64,000 bases of DNA from JACCYX01 sp964610045 (GCA_964610045.1 CAZSUN010000001.1:62001-126000), one strand, 5' to 3'. Positions 7,603 through 16,616 are shown, counted from the first letter of the stretch. Numbers and translations: made by a program. The notes: generated by a model from the sequence alone, not told the origin.

Positions 7603-8196
7603 ATGCGATTCTCGTCATGGAGCAGCGATTCCTTGGTATTCCCCATCATCGGCGCGCGGGACTACATCGACCAGCGCGGTTTCATCATCAACGAGTGTCC
7701 CACATGCCGGAAACCGACGGTATTCTCGGTATACGACACGAAGCGAAAACTGACGCTGTACTTCGTGCCGACCTTGAATGTTCGGTCGCAACTGGTCATG
7801 GAGTGCATGACCTGTCATGGCCGGTGGGGTGTCAGCGATGTCCAGGCGGAATCGGTCCAGAAGCGGTTGATGTCGCAGATGGAACTTTCCGCGTTCCTGA
7901 TGCGGCAGCAGGACACCCGTCCTGGACCGCCACCGATCCAGCAGCCGACCGGACGGACGTACTACCAGGTACTCCAGGTGGATCCGCTGGCCGACCCGGA
8001 AGTGATCGAGGCTGCATTCCGGCGACTGGCCATGAAGTACCACCCGGACACCTCGACCGATCCGGCCGCGGATGCCCGGATGCGGGAGTTTTTGACGGCC
8101 AGGGAGATTCTGGGTGACCCGCTGCGCCGGGCAGCGTACGACCGGTGGCTGGGCATTGTGAAGCGGGTGGAAGCACTACGGCCTGAGGAAGTGTGA
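7603..8196 (+). CDS. Zinc-ribbon plus C-terminal J-domain protein
   Basis: A 197-residue protein from ATG 7603; a GTG two codons earlier (7597) is an equally possible start and neither has a clear ribosome site. The N-terminal half has a four-cysteine zinc ribbon (C32, C35, C68, C71: NECPTC ... MECMTCHGRW). The C-terminal third (residues 119-185) is a J-domain with YYQVLQVDP, the HPD triad at 147-149 and DPLRRAAYDRW. J-domains stimulate DnaK ATPase. Here the J-domain is C-terminal and there is no Gly/Phe region or DnaJ substrate domain, so it is a specialised co-chaperone rather than DnaJ. The zinc ribbon may bind membrane or nucleic acid clients. No dnaK is in the window. Confidence 0.88.
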   Translation: MRFSSWSSDSLVFPIIGARDYIDQRGFIINECPTCRKPTVFSVYDTKRKLTLYFVPTLNVRSQLVMECMTCHGRWGVSDVQAESVQKRLMSQMELSAFLMRQQDTRPGPPPIQQPTGRTYYQVLQVDPLADPEVIEAAFRRLAMKYHPDTSTDPAADARMREFLTAREILGDPLRRAAYDRWLGIVKRVEALRPEEV

Positions 8197-8260
8197 ACTA
8201 CCGGGCCCGGGTAACGACCGATGGGCCGACGCGAGCCTTGCGGCCGCTCAGTGCCGGCGA

Positions 8261-8284
8261 GATTCCTCACGAGTTCGGAATGAC
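8261..8284. repeat. Short dispersed repeat unit, copy 1
   Basis: GATTCCTCAC...TCGGAATGAC is an imperfect palindrome (ATTCC against GGAAT). It recurs at 58787-58812 with the same outer bases and a slightly different centre. It lies in the 111-base gap between the convergent J-domain and DUF402 genes. The neighbouring ACCGGGCCCGGG and GTGCCGGC are also palindromic. Confidence 0.5.
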
Positions 8285-8307
8285 TGGCCGCACCCGACGA
8301 TGGATGT

Positions 8308-8895
8308 TCATGCCCGCAGGATGAACTCGGGGATACCGTGCACGGGATCGCGAGTCGCTTCGAGGTCCGGACCGAGGCGGGCGAGACATTCCGCCAGGGC
8401 GGTGGTGACACTGCCTGCAGCCGCGATGACCTCCTCTGCCCAGTTCGCGGGGAGACGGTCGGAGTCGATTTCCCGTTGGAATTCGTCACGATCGAGCTCG
8501 GTGATCGTGCCGTCGAGATCGATCCAGAGATCGAGTTCAAGGTCAACGTCGGCGTAGTAACCAGGTCGGACATTGCTGAGTGGTCTGGAAAAGTTGACGT
8601 AATACCCGATCGACTCGTCGACATCGGTCGTGAACCGCAGCAATGAGAACCACCGGTCGGGAAAGAACCACTGCTCGGCGGCGGCTCGCTGGACCGTTTC
8701 CACACCGTCTGTCGTGCGCCGGGTGACATCGCGCGGACGGTAGAATCTGAAAGCGTGGCGAAGGATATGCCGGGTGGTCGAGCCAACTGGTACCTCAAGC
8801 CATCCACCGACGATTTCATACTCCCAGCACGCGCCGTGGAGTTTCTCCTTGCGGTAGAAGAGGCGGTCGCCCGCCCGTCGGGTCTGGGTCGTCAT
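8308..8895 (-). CDS. DUF402-family protein (putative nucleotide phosphatase fold)
   Basis: A 195-residue protein with the DUF402 core: WFFPDRWFSLLRF, ESIGYYVNFSRPL, then YADVDLELDLWIDLDGTITELDRDEF. The conserved Tyr-Asn and the run of Asp/Glu residues (DVDLELDLWIDLDG) are what coordinate divalent metals in characterised relatives such as nucleoside tri/diphosphatases and FomD. The start overlaps the stop of rsmG (ATGA, 8892-8895), so it is the last gene of a dxs-rsmG-DUF402 transcript. The substrate is not predictable from sequence. Confidence 0.85.
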   Translation of the reverse strand: MTTQTRRAGDRLFYRKEKLHGACWEYEIVGGWLEVPVGSTTRHILRHAFRFYRPRDVTRRTTDGVETVQRAAAEQWFFPDRWFSLLRFTTDVDESIGYYVNFSRPLSNVRPGYYADVDLELDLWIDLDGTITELDRDEFQREIDSDRLPANWAEEVIAAAGSVTTALAECLARLGPDLEATRDPVHGIPEFILRA

Positions 8896-9704
8896 CGTGT
8901 GCCTCCATTCCGTCCATTCCGGCCAGCCGGTTGGAGGCCAAGTGGTTGTCTTGCGGGAATCCCGGCCCGGCGCGGGTATGTGGACGGAGTGGTGGTTAGC
9001 TTCCGGGCGATCACCAGCCGGGTCTCGATCGTGGAACCCGCATCGGGTAACGTAGCGGTGGAGACGATCTCAACACCCAGAATGGGGGCCGCCCGCTCCG
9101 CCTGGGCCAGTTCGTCTTCGATCTCGGTTCCCTTGGGCAGCAGCATGTGCCCGCCCGTCCTGAGGAATGGCGCCGCCAGTTCGAGGATGGTGGGCAGCGA
9201 CGCGACTGCGCGAGCGGTGACCAGGTCGAACTGATTGCGCCATTTCGGCTGGTGCGCGAAATCCTCAGCCCGCCCGTTCAGGGTTGTCGCGTTCCGGAGA
9301 TCGAGGGCGTTGATGACCTCGTCGAGGAAGTCGGTTTTCTTTCGGGTGGCGTCGAGCAGGGTCACGGCGACGCCGGGAAACGCGATGGCGAGCACGATGC
9401 CAGGGATGCCACCGCCGCTCCCGAGGTCCAGCATCCGGAACACCGAGCCGTCGCTTTCAGCTACGAGCGCGGCGAAGGTCGGCGCCAAACGCAGGCTTTC
9501 GACGATCAGCCGACGATCGATGCCTGGTGTGTCGCGGACCGCGGTCAGGTTGGTGATTTCATTCCGGCTCTGCAGGAGGTTCCGGTACTGTTCGAATTGC
9601 CCGATCGCTTCAGCCGGGAGTTCGAACCCGACACGGCGAACCAGTTCGGGCAATGCCTCGTGGGCGAACGGAGATTCCAGGATCGTGCTGGATGGGACGG
9701 TCAT
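8892..9704 (-). CDS. rsmG: 16S rRNA (guanine527-N7)-methyltransferase
   Basis: A 270-residue SAM-dependent methyltransferase of the GidB/RsmG family, which methylates N7 of G527 in the 530 loop of 16S rRNA. Motifs: YRNLLQSRNEITNLTAV, the SAM loop MLDLGSGGGIPGIVLAI, LLDATRKKTDFL, ARAVASLPTILELAAPFLRTGGHMLLPKG. The family usually ends around 240 residues. Here a Pro/Arg/Gly-rich tail of about 30 residues (PRRAGIPARQPLGLQPAGRN...) follows, perhaps disordered. It starts 11 bases after the dxs stop and overlaps the next gene by four bases. Confidence 0.95.
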   Translation of the reverse strand: MTVPSSTILESPFAHEALPELVRRVGFELPAEAIGQFEQYRNLLQSRNEITNLTAVRDTPGIDRRLIVESLRLAPTFAALVAESDGSVFRMLDLGSGGGIPGIVLAIAFPGVAVTLLDATRKKTDFLDEVINALDLRNATTLNGRAEDFAHQPKWRNQFDLVTARAVASLPTILELAAPFLRTGGHMLLPKGTEIEDELAQAERAAPILGVEIVSTATLPDAGSTIETRLVIARKLTTTPSTYPRRAGIPARQPLGLQPAGRNGRNGGTR

Positions 9705-9715
9705 GGCGCACCTCG

Positions 9716-11680
9716 CTAACGCGCAGAGGCGGCGATGGGACTCTCGCGCATGCCATGTGCCCTGACGACGAACTCCTTCGACGCCGCGACGATTCCCGCA
9801 ACATCGAGACCGGCGAGTTCCCGCAGCCTGTGCTGCGAGGCGTGCTCGAAAATTCTGTCCGGGACGCCACGGACAGTAACCGGTGTCTGGAGCCCATGGC
9901 TTGCCAGGAGTTCGAGCACGCCGGAGCCGAATCCGCCCATCGTGGCGTTTTCCTCGACGGTGACGATGCCGTGGTGGGTACGGGCAAGATCGAGAATCAG
10001 ATTGGAATCGAGCGGTTTCACGAAGCGGGCATTGACGACCGTGGCGTTCACGCCAGCGAGCGCGAGTTCGTCAGCCGCGCGCTCGGCGGCGAGAACCATG
10101 GCGCCAACCGCCAGGATCGCGATGTCGCTGCCAGACCGTATGGTCTCGGCCCGGCCAACCGGGAGTTTGCGCAGTGGGTCGGCGATGGACACGCCGACTC
10201 CGGCGCCGCGAGGATACCGCACGGCGATCGGACCACTGGTGTGGGCGATGGCGGTTGCCAGCATGTGGCGAAGTTCGTCCTCGTCCCTCGGCGCCATGAT
10301 GGTCATGTTGGGGATACACCGCAGATAGCTGAGGTCATAGAGCCCGTGATGGGTGCGTCCGTCGTCGCCGGCAAATCCGGCCCGGTCCAGAGCGAAGACG
10401 ACCGGGAGATTCTGGATGCAGACATCGTGCACGATCTGGTCGTAGCCGCGCTGGAGGAAGGTTGAGTAGATACCCACCACGGGACGGAGACCCGCAGTCG
10501 CCAGACCCGCGGCGAAGGTGACGGCATGTTGCTCGGCGATCCCGACATCGAAGAACCGGTCGGGATAGGCGGCGGCGAATTTGGCGAGCGAGGTGCCCGT
10601 CGGCATCGCGGCGGTGATGGCGTAGATATCCGGATTGTCCGCCGCGAGTTCGATCAGGGTATCGGCGAAGACGTCCTGGTATTTTGGCGGCTGGGGAGGT
10701 CCACCAGGTGCGGCGGGGGCGCTGACCGCGTGACTCCGTTCCTGGTCGGTGAGGGCAGGATCGTAACCGTTGCCCTTCTTCGTCAGCACATGCACGAACA
10801 CCGGACCTTCGACTTCGGTTGCCTGTCGCAACGCCTGGACCGTTGCCCGGATATCGTGGCCGTCGACCGGTCCGATATAGGTGAAGCCGAGCTCCTCCCA
10901 GATCATCGAGTGATAAATGAACTCCTTGAGAGAGTCCTTCATCCGCTTGCCGAACTCGACGAGGATGTCGCCCTGCGGCAACCGTTCAACCCGCTCCGCA
11001 AGTTCATCCTTGGCGCGGTTGTACCGGCGATCGGTTCGCACGCGATCGAGATACCGGCTCAAGGCGCCGACATTGGGCGCGATCGACATTTCATTGTCGT
11101 TGAGGACCACGATGAGCGGGAGATCGAGATGGCCGGCGTTGTTGAGGCCCTCGAAGGCCATGCCTCCGGTGAGCGCGCCATCACCGATGATCGCCACCAC
11201 CTTGCCTCGTTCGGCGGGATTTGCCGCGCGCTGTTCGGCGACGCACATCCCCAGCGCGGCGGAGATGGATGTGGAGGCATGCCCGGCACCGAAGGCATCG
11301 TGATCGCTTTCGTTCCGGCTGAGGAAGCCGGACATGCCGCCTTCCTTGCGCAGCGTGGCGAAGCGATCTCGCCGCCCGGTCAGCATCTTGTGGGCGTACG
11401 CCTGGTGGCCGACATCCCAGACGATCTTGTCGCGAGGTGAGTCGAAGACCGTGTGGAGGGCGATTGCCAGTTCCACGGTACCGAGGCTGGCGCCAAGATG
11501 CCCGCCGGTCTGGGTGACTGATCCGATCAGTTCGGCGCGAATTTCAGCCGCCAGATCGCGCAGTTGCCGGAGTGACTTCTCATTGAGATCTGCCGGGCCG
11601 GAGACCGAGTCGAGGACGGGCGTGGTGCTTGTCGTTGATGGGTCGCTGGATTGCGGATTGGCCTTGGGTATGTCGGGCAT
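9716..11680 (-). CDS. dxs: 1-deoxy-D-xylulose-5-phosphate synthase
   Basis: The 654-residue thiamine-diphosphate enzyme condenses pyruvate and glyceraldehyde-3-phosphate to DXP. DXP feeds the MEP isoprenoid pathway and is also the precursor of the thiazole made by ThiG in this window. Start is ATG 11680 with AAGGA eight bases upstream; a further upstream extension of 80 codons lacks homology. Landmarks are GGHLGASLGTVEL (59-71), the ThDP site GDGALTGGMAFEGLNN (from 167), EQHAVTFAAGLA and DRAGFAGDDGRTHHGLYDLSYLR. Residues 8-33 are Ser/Thr/Pro-rich and probably disordered. First gene of a minus-strand operon with rsmG and DUF402. Confidence 0.97.
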   Translation of the reverse strand: MPDIPKANPQSSDPSTTSTTPVLDSVSGPADLNEKSLRQLRDLAAEIRAELIGSVTQTGGHLGASLGTVELAIALHTVFDSPRDKIVWDVGHQAYAHKMLTGRRDRFATLRKEGGMSGFLSRNESDHDAFGAGHASTSISAALGMCVAEQRAANPAERGKVVAIIGDGALTGGMAFEGLNNAGHLDLPLIVVLNDNEMSIAPNVGALSRYLDRVRTDRRYNRAKDELAERVERLPQGDILVEFGKRMKDSLKEFIYHSMIWEELGFTYIGPVDGHDIRATVQALRQATEVEGPVFVHVLTKKGNGYDPALTDQERSHAVSAPAAPGGPPQPPKYQDVFADTLIELAADNPDIYAITAAMPTGTSLAKFAAAYPDRFFDVGIAEQHAVTFAAGLATAGLRPVVGIYSTFLQRGYDQIVHDVCIQNLPVVFALDRAGFAGDDGRTHHGLYDLSYLRCIPNMTIMAPRDEDELRHMLATAIAHTSGPIAVRYPRGAGVGVSIADPLRKLPVGRAETIRSGSDIAILAVGAMVLAAERAADELALAGVNATVVNARFVKPLDSNLILDLARTHHGIVTVEENATMGGFGSGVLELLASHGLQTPVTVRGVPDRIFEHASQHRLRELAGLDVAGIVAASKEFVVRAHGMRESPIAASAR

Positions 11681-12041
11681 ACGGCGTTCCTTGGCGAGGG
11701 AAGCCGGGACCGTGCGGCATGGTGTGGCGAGGTGTCCCGGATTCCTGGCGGCTACCTGTTGCTCGCAAGTATACGGATATTCGGCCGCGACCCACCGCCA
11801 CACTTCGACTGCCGTGCCGCGCTGGAAGTACCGCCCGACGCGAACGGTCAGCATCGTTTCGTACGCCACTGGTTTCGGGAAGTACAGATGGAGTGTCGGA
11901 CGGTATACCTTCGGATACAATCCGCCGTGTTATTGATGGGGGACGCGTGCAGGCATGCCTCCGATGGAGGTCGGCATCGTTCGTCGGTCGCACCACAGGT
12001 CGATTGCCCGGCAGAACCTGTGGTACTGGAAGGGACACTCG
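11681..12041. promoter_or_regulatory. Divergent intergenic region between dxs and the XRE regulator
   Basis: 361 bases with no convincing gene. It must hold the promoters of both neighbours. On the minus strand TATACT (complement of 11768-11773) is a good -10 for dxs, but no -35 matches. On the plus strand TACAAT at 11916-11921 is a possible -10 for the regulator gene, again with a poor -35. AGGA-type ribosome sites are present before both starts. Open frames crossing it are on both strands and unrelated to known proteins. Confidence 0.35.
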
Positions 12042-12434
12042 ATGTCTGATCAGGACATGCGTTCCGGCGTAAAGAGGATTCGCCAGCGGGTCGGCCCCAC
12101 CTTGCGAGGTATGCGCATTCGCCGTGGTCTGTCGCTGAACGAATTGGCGGAGGTTGCGGGGATATCGCCGTCACACTTGAGCAGGATCGAGCGCGGGTTG
12201 ACCGTGCCGTCCTACGAGGTGCTCGATCACATCGCGAATGCCCTCGGGTCGGACCTCAGTTCGCTCCGATCCCGCGAACTCGATGCGCGTGCCATTGATT
12301 CCGAACTCCACACCCTGTTCGATCGACTGGCCCTCGATCCAGCCGTTCAGGAAGAACTGCTCGGGCTCAGTAACGAAACGCGACAGGCGCTCGCGGGTGC
12401 GCTCAACCAGGCGATTGGTCCAGCCGGAACATAA
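12042..12434 (+). CDS. XRE-family helix-turn-helix regulator
   Basis: A 130-residue protein starting at ATG 12042 with GGAAGGGA upstream. Residues 20-70 form a Cro/C1-type helix-turn-helix (RGMRIRRGLSLNELAEVAGI then SPSHLSRIERGLTVPSYEVL). The remaining 55 residues are helical and probably mediate dimerisation; no ligand domain is visible. It is transcribed away from dxs and faces the acetyltransferase gene on the opposite strand. The target is unknown; autoregulation or control of dxs from the shared intergenic region are possibilities but not evident from operator sequences. Confidence 0.88.
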   Translation: MSDQDMRSGVKRIRQRVGPTLRGMRIRRGLSLNELAEVAGISPSHLSRIERGLTVPSYEVLDHIANALGSDLSSLRSRELDARAIDSELHTLFDRLALDPAVQEELLGLSNETRQALAGALNQAIGPAGT

Positions 12435-12456
12435 TACCCAGGTCCGGTCGCACCCG

Positions 12457-13065
12457 TTAGCGGAATCGCATCCAACGATCGCGGTCGATCGACATCTCCA
12501 CGATGTTGATCCACCGCTGCATCGACGCAACCCACTCTTCATGCTGACCGGTGCGCGTAAATCCGGACTTCTCGTACGTGCGATAGGCGCGCGGATTGTG
12601 CGTGAACACTTCCAGGTTGACCCGGACCAAGCCGAGCGTCTCGAACGCCTCGTCGAGGACGAGACCGGTGGCTTCGGTACCGTAGCCCTGTCCCCAGGTG
12701 CTCTTCTCTCCGATCACCAGCCGGAACATGGATGTGCCGGCTCGCTCGTCCACATCGGTGACGGCTGTCGATCCGATCAGTCGACCGGTCTGGTGTACAT
12801 GAATGGCCCAGCAGGTGCCGCGTGCCGACGCCGGCAGGATGATCGAATCGAAGTAGCCGCGCGCCCGGACAGGGTGCAAGGGCGTGAGATCGTGCCGGAG
12901 CATTTCGGCGATCTCCGCATCCTGGTACCAGCGCACGAACGTCTCCCGGTGGGCCGGCAAGTGTTGCCTCAGGTCGACCAGGGTACCAGCGCGGACGAGT
13001 TGACCGCACATCGACCCAGGGGTTTCACCGTTCGGATTGGAGGAGCGTTCGATCTCGGTAGGCAT
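12457..13065 (-). CDS. GNAT-family N-acetyltransferase (RimJ/RimL-like)
   Basis: The 202-residue product starts at ATG 13065 with AAGGA five bases upstream. The order LRQHLPAHRETFVRWYQDAEIAEML, CWAIHVHQTGRLIGSTAVTDVD, FRLVIGEKSTWGQGYGTEATGLVLDEAF, then LVRVNLEVFTHNPRAYRTYEKSGF matches RimJ/RimL-type acetyltransferases. The GQGYGT loop binds the acetyl-CoA pyrophosphate. Members acetylate ribosomal protein N-termini, antibiotics or metabolites. The acceptor cannot be predicted. It is convergent with the XRE regulator, with a 22-base gap. Confidence 0.9.
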   Translation of the reverse strand: MPTEIERSSNPNGETPGSMCGQLVRAGTLVDLRQHLPAHRETFVRWYQDAEIAEMLRHDLTPLHPVRARGYFDSIILPASARGTCWAIHVHQTGRLIGSTAVTDVDERAGTSMFRLVIGEKSTWGQGYGTEATGLVLDEAFETLGLVRVNLEVFTHNPRAYRTYEKSGFTRTGQHEEWVASMQRWINIVEMSIDRDRWMRFR

Positions 13066-13148
13066 GGATTCCTTGTGAACCCGAATGCGATGGAATGTCC
13101 TGAATGGCATCCGCACGTCGGTGGCGCCACCTTTCTGCCCGGAAATGC

Positions 13149-13182
13149 AAAGGCCGGATCAGGATACCCCGATCCGGCCTTT
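13149..13182 (-). terminator. Intrinsic terminator of the zinc protein gene
   Basis: A perfect 12-bp stem, AAAGGCCGGATC with GATCCGGCCTTT, over a 10-base loop. Read on the minus strand the stem ends in CCTTTGCATTT. It lies just downstream of the stop at 13203. Confidence 0.75.
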
Positions 13183-13202
13183 GGCGCAGTGCAGCGTGCC
13201 AG

Positions 13203-13592
13203 CTACCAGGAGTTGTAGCGATCCGAGGTGCGACGGCTGGTGAAGCAGTTTCGGCAGTACACCGGCTTCCCAGGCGTAGGATTGAACGGAACCTGGGTTT
13301 CGGCTCCGCACTCGGAGCAGGTGGCGGCGAACAACTGGCGTGGCTGGTCGCTGTAGCCGCCGGAGCGGTTGCCATAACCAGAGTTGCCGGTGCTGCGGCT
13401 GCCGTAGCTGCCGCCGTCGCCACCGGAGGCGTAGGAGTCGCCGCCAGTGTTGCGCTGGGTCTTGCGTGCATCCCGGCACGAGCGGCAGCGCTGGGGCTCG
13501 GAGAAGCCCCGCTGCTGGTAAAATTCCTGTTCGCCAGCCGTGAACACAAATTCCTGACCGCAATCGCGGCAGGTCAGTGTTCGATCGCTCAT
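13203..13592 (-). CDS. Double zinc-ribbon (CxxC-x17-CxxC) protein
   Basis: A 129-residue protein from ATG 13592. The N-terminal treble-clef-like ribbon has CRDC (8-11) and CRSC (36-39) with the FTAGEQEFYQQRGF core of the probable zinc-binding domain family. A Gly/Ser/Tyr-rich linker (50-85) follows. A second ribbon has CSEC (92-95) and CRNC (113-116) with exactly 17 residues between the pairs. Such proteins are widespread in Chloroflexota and candidate phyla and probably bind nucleic acid or ribosomes; the function is uncharacterised. Monocistronic with its own terminator. Confidence 0.85.
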   Translation of the reverse strand: MSDRTLTCRDCGQEFVFTAGEQEFYQQRGFSEPQRCRSCRDARKTQRNTGGDSYASGGDGGSYGSRSTGNSGYGNRSGGYSDQPRQLFAATCSECGAETQVPFNPTPGKPVYCRNCFTSRRTSDRYNSW

Positions 13593-13836
13593 TCCGCCTG
13601 TTCCTCTCTCGCCGTGGCGAACCACGGAGCCAACCTGTGCGCGCAACGCGCGCTGTCGCCCAGCTGTCACGAGGTTCAGGCACGAATGAACGATACCGCT
13701 GCTTCGAGCTTCCCTTGTGCACTCGATTCTGGTGCCCGAAGTATAGCATGCGTCACCTGTCGCAGGACTCGATTTTCGTCCACCAAGGCACGGGATTCAG
13801 CCGGTGAAATCAAAGAATCCGTAATGCGGTCGGATA

Positions 13837-14757
13837 TCACGCAGATCGTCGACGGGCGCGAGCCAGGGAATCCCAGGTGAGTATTCCCAATGCCAGCCAG
13901 ACGAGTCCGAAGCCAACCCATCGCACGGGAGGGATCTGCTCACCCAGGACCAGGACGCCGATCAGGAGTTGAAGGACCGGTGCGATGAACTGGAGGAGCC
14001 CCATCGTCGTCAGGGGAACTCGCCGGGCGGCGGCGGCGAAGCAGACGAGCGGTGCGGTCGTGAAGATGCCGCTCAACGCAAGCAGGACCGCGTGCCAGGG
14101 GAGATCCTGGGTGAAGGTGCCGCGACCGGTGGCGTTGATCCAGACCAGGATGCCGAGCGCGGCGGGTGCGAGAACGGCACTCTCCACGGTCATGCTGGGG
14201 AGCGCTTCGACACTCACGCCGACCCGCTTCTTGATAAATCCATAGGCGGCAAACGAAAAGGCGAGCGTCAGGGCAATCCAGGGCGGACGTCCGTAATCCC
14301 AACTGATGACGAGGACGGCAATCAACCCGATTGCGACGGCAGTCCATTGGAGTGGACGCAGGCGCTCGTGCAAGACAGTGACGCCGAGCAGGACCAGCAC
14401 GAGCGGGTTGATGAAGTACCCCAGGGATGTCTCCACGACCCGATTCGTGTTAACCGCGTGGATGTACGTGAACCAGTTGCAGGCGAGCAGGACGGCCGCC
14501 AATGCCAGGAGTGCGAGCCGGTGAGGGACGGCAAGAATCGGACGCACCCAGGACAGGTCGCGCCGCACGGTCCAAATGCCGAGGCAGACGAGGAGCGACC
14601 AGAGGACGCGGTGGACGAGGATTTCCATCGCGCCGGATGGGGCGAGCGCGTGGAAGTAGATCGGGAAGACGCCCCACATGCCGTAGGCGGCCAGCCCGAA
14701 GATGACCCCACGTTCGACCTCGGACCGTGTCTTTTCGTCGGACGAGTTTTCGGTCAA
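13837..14757 (-). CDS. rarD: RarD-type EamA-family membrane transporter
   Basis: A 306-residue integral membrane protein of the DMT/EamA superfamily with about ten hydrophobic segments. The RarD signature at the N-terminus is clear (GVIFGLAAYGMWGVFPIYF, VHRVLWSLL, CNWFTYIHAVNTNRVVETSLGYFINPLVLVLLG). RarD proteins are predicted permeases, historically linked to chloramphenicol sensitivity, with no firmly established substrate. It is divergent from lysA, and starts are about 155 bases apart. Confidence 0.9.
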   Translation of the reverse strand: MTENSSDEKTRSEVERGVIFGLAAYGMWGVFPIYFHALAPSGAMEILVHRVLWSLLVCLGIWTVRRDLSWVRPILAVPHRLALLALAAVLLACNWFTYIHAVNTNRVVETSLGYFINPLVLVLLGVTVLHERLRPLQWTAVAIGLIAVLVISWDYGRPPWIALTLAFSFAAYGFIKKRVGVSVEALPSMTVESAVLAPAALGILVWINATGRGTFTQDLPWHAVLLALSGIFTTAPLVCFAAAARRVPLTTMGLLQFIAPVLQLLIGVLVLGEQIPPVRWVGFGLVWLALGILTWDSLARARRRSA

Positions 14758-14913
14758 CGCTTATGTCCCTGGATACCGCGAGGCAATCCGCGCGCCGCTG
14801 ATGTTGGCACGGCGCCGCCGGCGGGGACAACCCTGGCGTGTCTCGTGGGTGCGATCCGGATAGAATCACGCCAGCGGCATCCTCGTCAATGCACCACGGA
14901 GCACCAATCGATC

Positions 14914-16284
14914 GTGACAGCCGAACGAATGCGCGGCCCGTGGCCGACCACCACACGACGAAAGGACGACGGCGCGCTGGAGGTTGGCGGGGTGGATCTC
15001 CGGCATCTGGCTGCGCGGTACGGAACCCCACTGTACGTCTTCGACGAAGTCACCCTGCGAGGGGCGGCCCGAGGGTTTCGTGACGGTCTGTCGGCGATGT
15101 ATCCGGATTCGCGGGTCGTGTATGCCGGCAAGGCATTCCTCACGACCGATCTGGTCCGGATCCTTGCCGATGAGGGCCTTGGCCTGGATGTTGTTTCCGG
15201 TGGTGAACTCTTCGTCGCATTGCGAGGGGGAATGCCATCCGAGCGAATCAGCCTGCACGGCAACAACAAGAGCCGTCGCGAGTTGGGGGAGGCGATTGCG
15301 GCCGGGATCGGCAAGATCGTGATCGACAACGACCACGAGATCACGCTCCTTGAGAAGTTGACAGGTAATTCGACTTCGCCGCACACGGTCCTGATCCGGA
15401 TCAATCCGGGTGTCGATGTCCACACGCATCGCAAGATCAGCACCGGCATCGCCGATTCGAAGTTCGGGTTCCCGATCCAGGATGGTCAGGCCGAGGCGGC
15501 GGTCACTCGCATCCAGGCGATGCCGGGACTCCACCTGGCGGGATTTCACGCGCATGTCGGATCGCAGCTGTTCGACTCCACATCGGTACGGGACGGGATC
15601 GACGCGCTCCTCGACTTCGCCGCCGCCATGCGCGACCGGCATGGATTCACGCTCCAACACCTGTCGCCAGGGGGTGGGTTCGGCATCGCCTACACGCCCG
15701 ACGACCAACCGCTGGCTCGCGATACCTGGCTATCCGAAATTGCCGCGGCGGTGCGTGATGGATGTGACCGCCGCCATCTGCCACTTCCCAAACTGACCAT
15801 CGAACCCGGCCGCTCTATCGCTGGTCCGGCAGGGATTGCGGTATATGAGGTCGGCGCCGTCAAGCGTCTGCCCGGCATCAGGACCTACGTTTCCATCGAT
15901 GGCGGCATGGCAGACAACATTCGGCCTACGCTCTATGACGCACGATACACGGCCGAGATTGCGAACCGTCTGGCGGATGCTCCGCGGGAGGTTGTGACCG
16001 TCGCCGGCAAGTACTGCGAGTCTGGAGACATCCTCATCGACGGTATCGAGTTGCCTGCGCTGGTGCCTGGAGACTTGCTGGCGGTACCGGCTGCCGGTGC
16101 GTACACGTTGGCGATGGCGAGCAACTACAACATGGCATTGCGGCCTCCGGTTGCCCTGGTCAACAACGGCGCAGTGCGGTTGATTCGGCGTCGGGAGACC
16201 TACGACGACCTGCTGAGAAACGATGTAGCGTTTGCAAACAGCGCCGAGCAGGGGCAAGACATTGGAGATCTCACAGGACGGTGA
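14914..16284 (+). CDS. lysA: Diaminopimelate decarboxylase
   Basis: The 456-residue PLP enzyme decarboxylates meso-diaminopimelate to L-lysine. The start chosen is GTG 14914 (GGAG 12 bases upstream); ATG 14929 is an alternative five codons later. The PLP lysine is K73 in YAGKAF. Other family marks are HVGSQ (214-218), GGGFG (253-257), EPGRS (297-301) and CESGD with the active-site cysteine 368. The length fits the family. It is monocistronic here, followed by a 332-base gap before rpoD. Confidence 0.95.
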   Translation: MTAERMRGPWPTTTRRKDDGALEVGGVDLRHLAARYGTPLYVFDEVTLRGAARGFRDGLSAMYPDSRVVYAGKAFLTTDLVRILADEGLGLDVVSGGELFVALRGGMPSERISLHGNNKSRRELGEAIAAGIGKIVIDNDHEITLLEKLTGNSTSPHTVLIRINPGVDVHTHRKISTGIADSKFGFPIQDGQAEAAVTRIQAMPGLHLAGFHAHVGSQLFDSTSVRDGIDALLDFAAAMRDRHGFTLQHLSPGGGFGIAYTPDDQPLARDTWLSEIAAAVRDGCDRRHLPLPKLTIEPGRSIAGPAGIAVYEVGAVKRLPGIRTYVSIDGGMADNIRPTLYDARYTAEIANRLADAPREVVTVAGKYCESGDILIDGIELPALVPGDLLAVPAAGAYTLAMASNYNMALRPPVALVNNGAVRLIRRRETYDDLLRNDVAFANSAEQGQDIGDLTGR

Positions 16285-16616
16285 TTGCCACGTTACAGGA
16301 GTTGTGAGGCATTGTGCATGGTGTACATTTCGCCGGTATCCGGCTTGGAGCAGGTGCTTTCGAGGTGCTTGCATCGCCCGGAAGGCGCGTGTATCTTGCG
16401 CTTCTCGCGACCGTGCACTTCGCGCTTTGGGGCTCGAACCACATTCCAGGTTGCATCCAGGGTCAGGGTTATTGATCTGGACGCCGTAGGTGTGACGGTC
16501 GCCGGCACGATTCCGTGGACGCTTCGCCCGGCACAGGTCTGCCAGCCCTGGCGCCTCGATACGGAGCGCCTCGCACCAACAACCCCAGGGGTACTTGGTC
16601 AAGGAAGGAAACAGGC
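16285..16616. promoter_or_regulatory. Upstream region of rpoD
   Basis: 332 bases without a credible gene. A possible sigma-70 type promoter is TTGCAT (16369-16374), 17 bases, TATCTT (16392-16397), with matches of 3/6 and 4/6. The long leader from there to the TTG start at 16617 contains no structure I could recognise. The strong ribosome site AAGGAAGGA is at 16601-16609. Confidence 0.3.

Noticed and set aside
12457..13065. XRE regulator and GNAT acetyltransferase as a toxin-antitoxin pair
   Set aside because: TA pairs of this type (e.g. GNAT toxin with RHH or Xre partner) are co-directional. Here the genes are convergent, and the acetyltransferase is RimJ/RimL-like and of full length.
13969..14913. 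N-terminal extension of lysA in the same frame
   Set aside because: The frame extends about 315 codons upstream but is antisense to rarD, is charged and repetitive, and is not part of the decarboxylase family.
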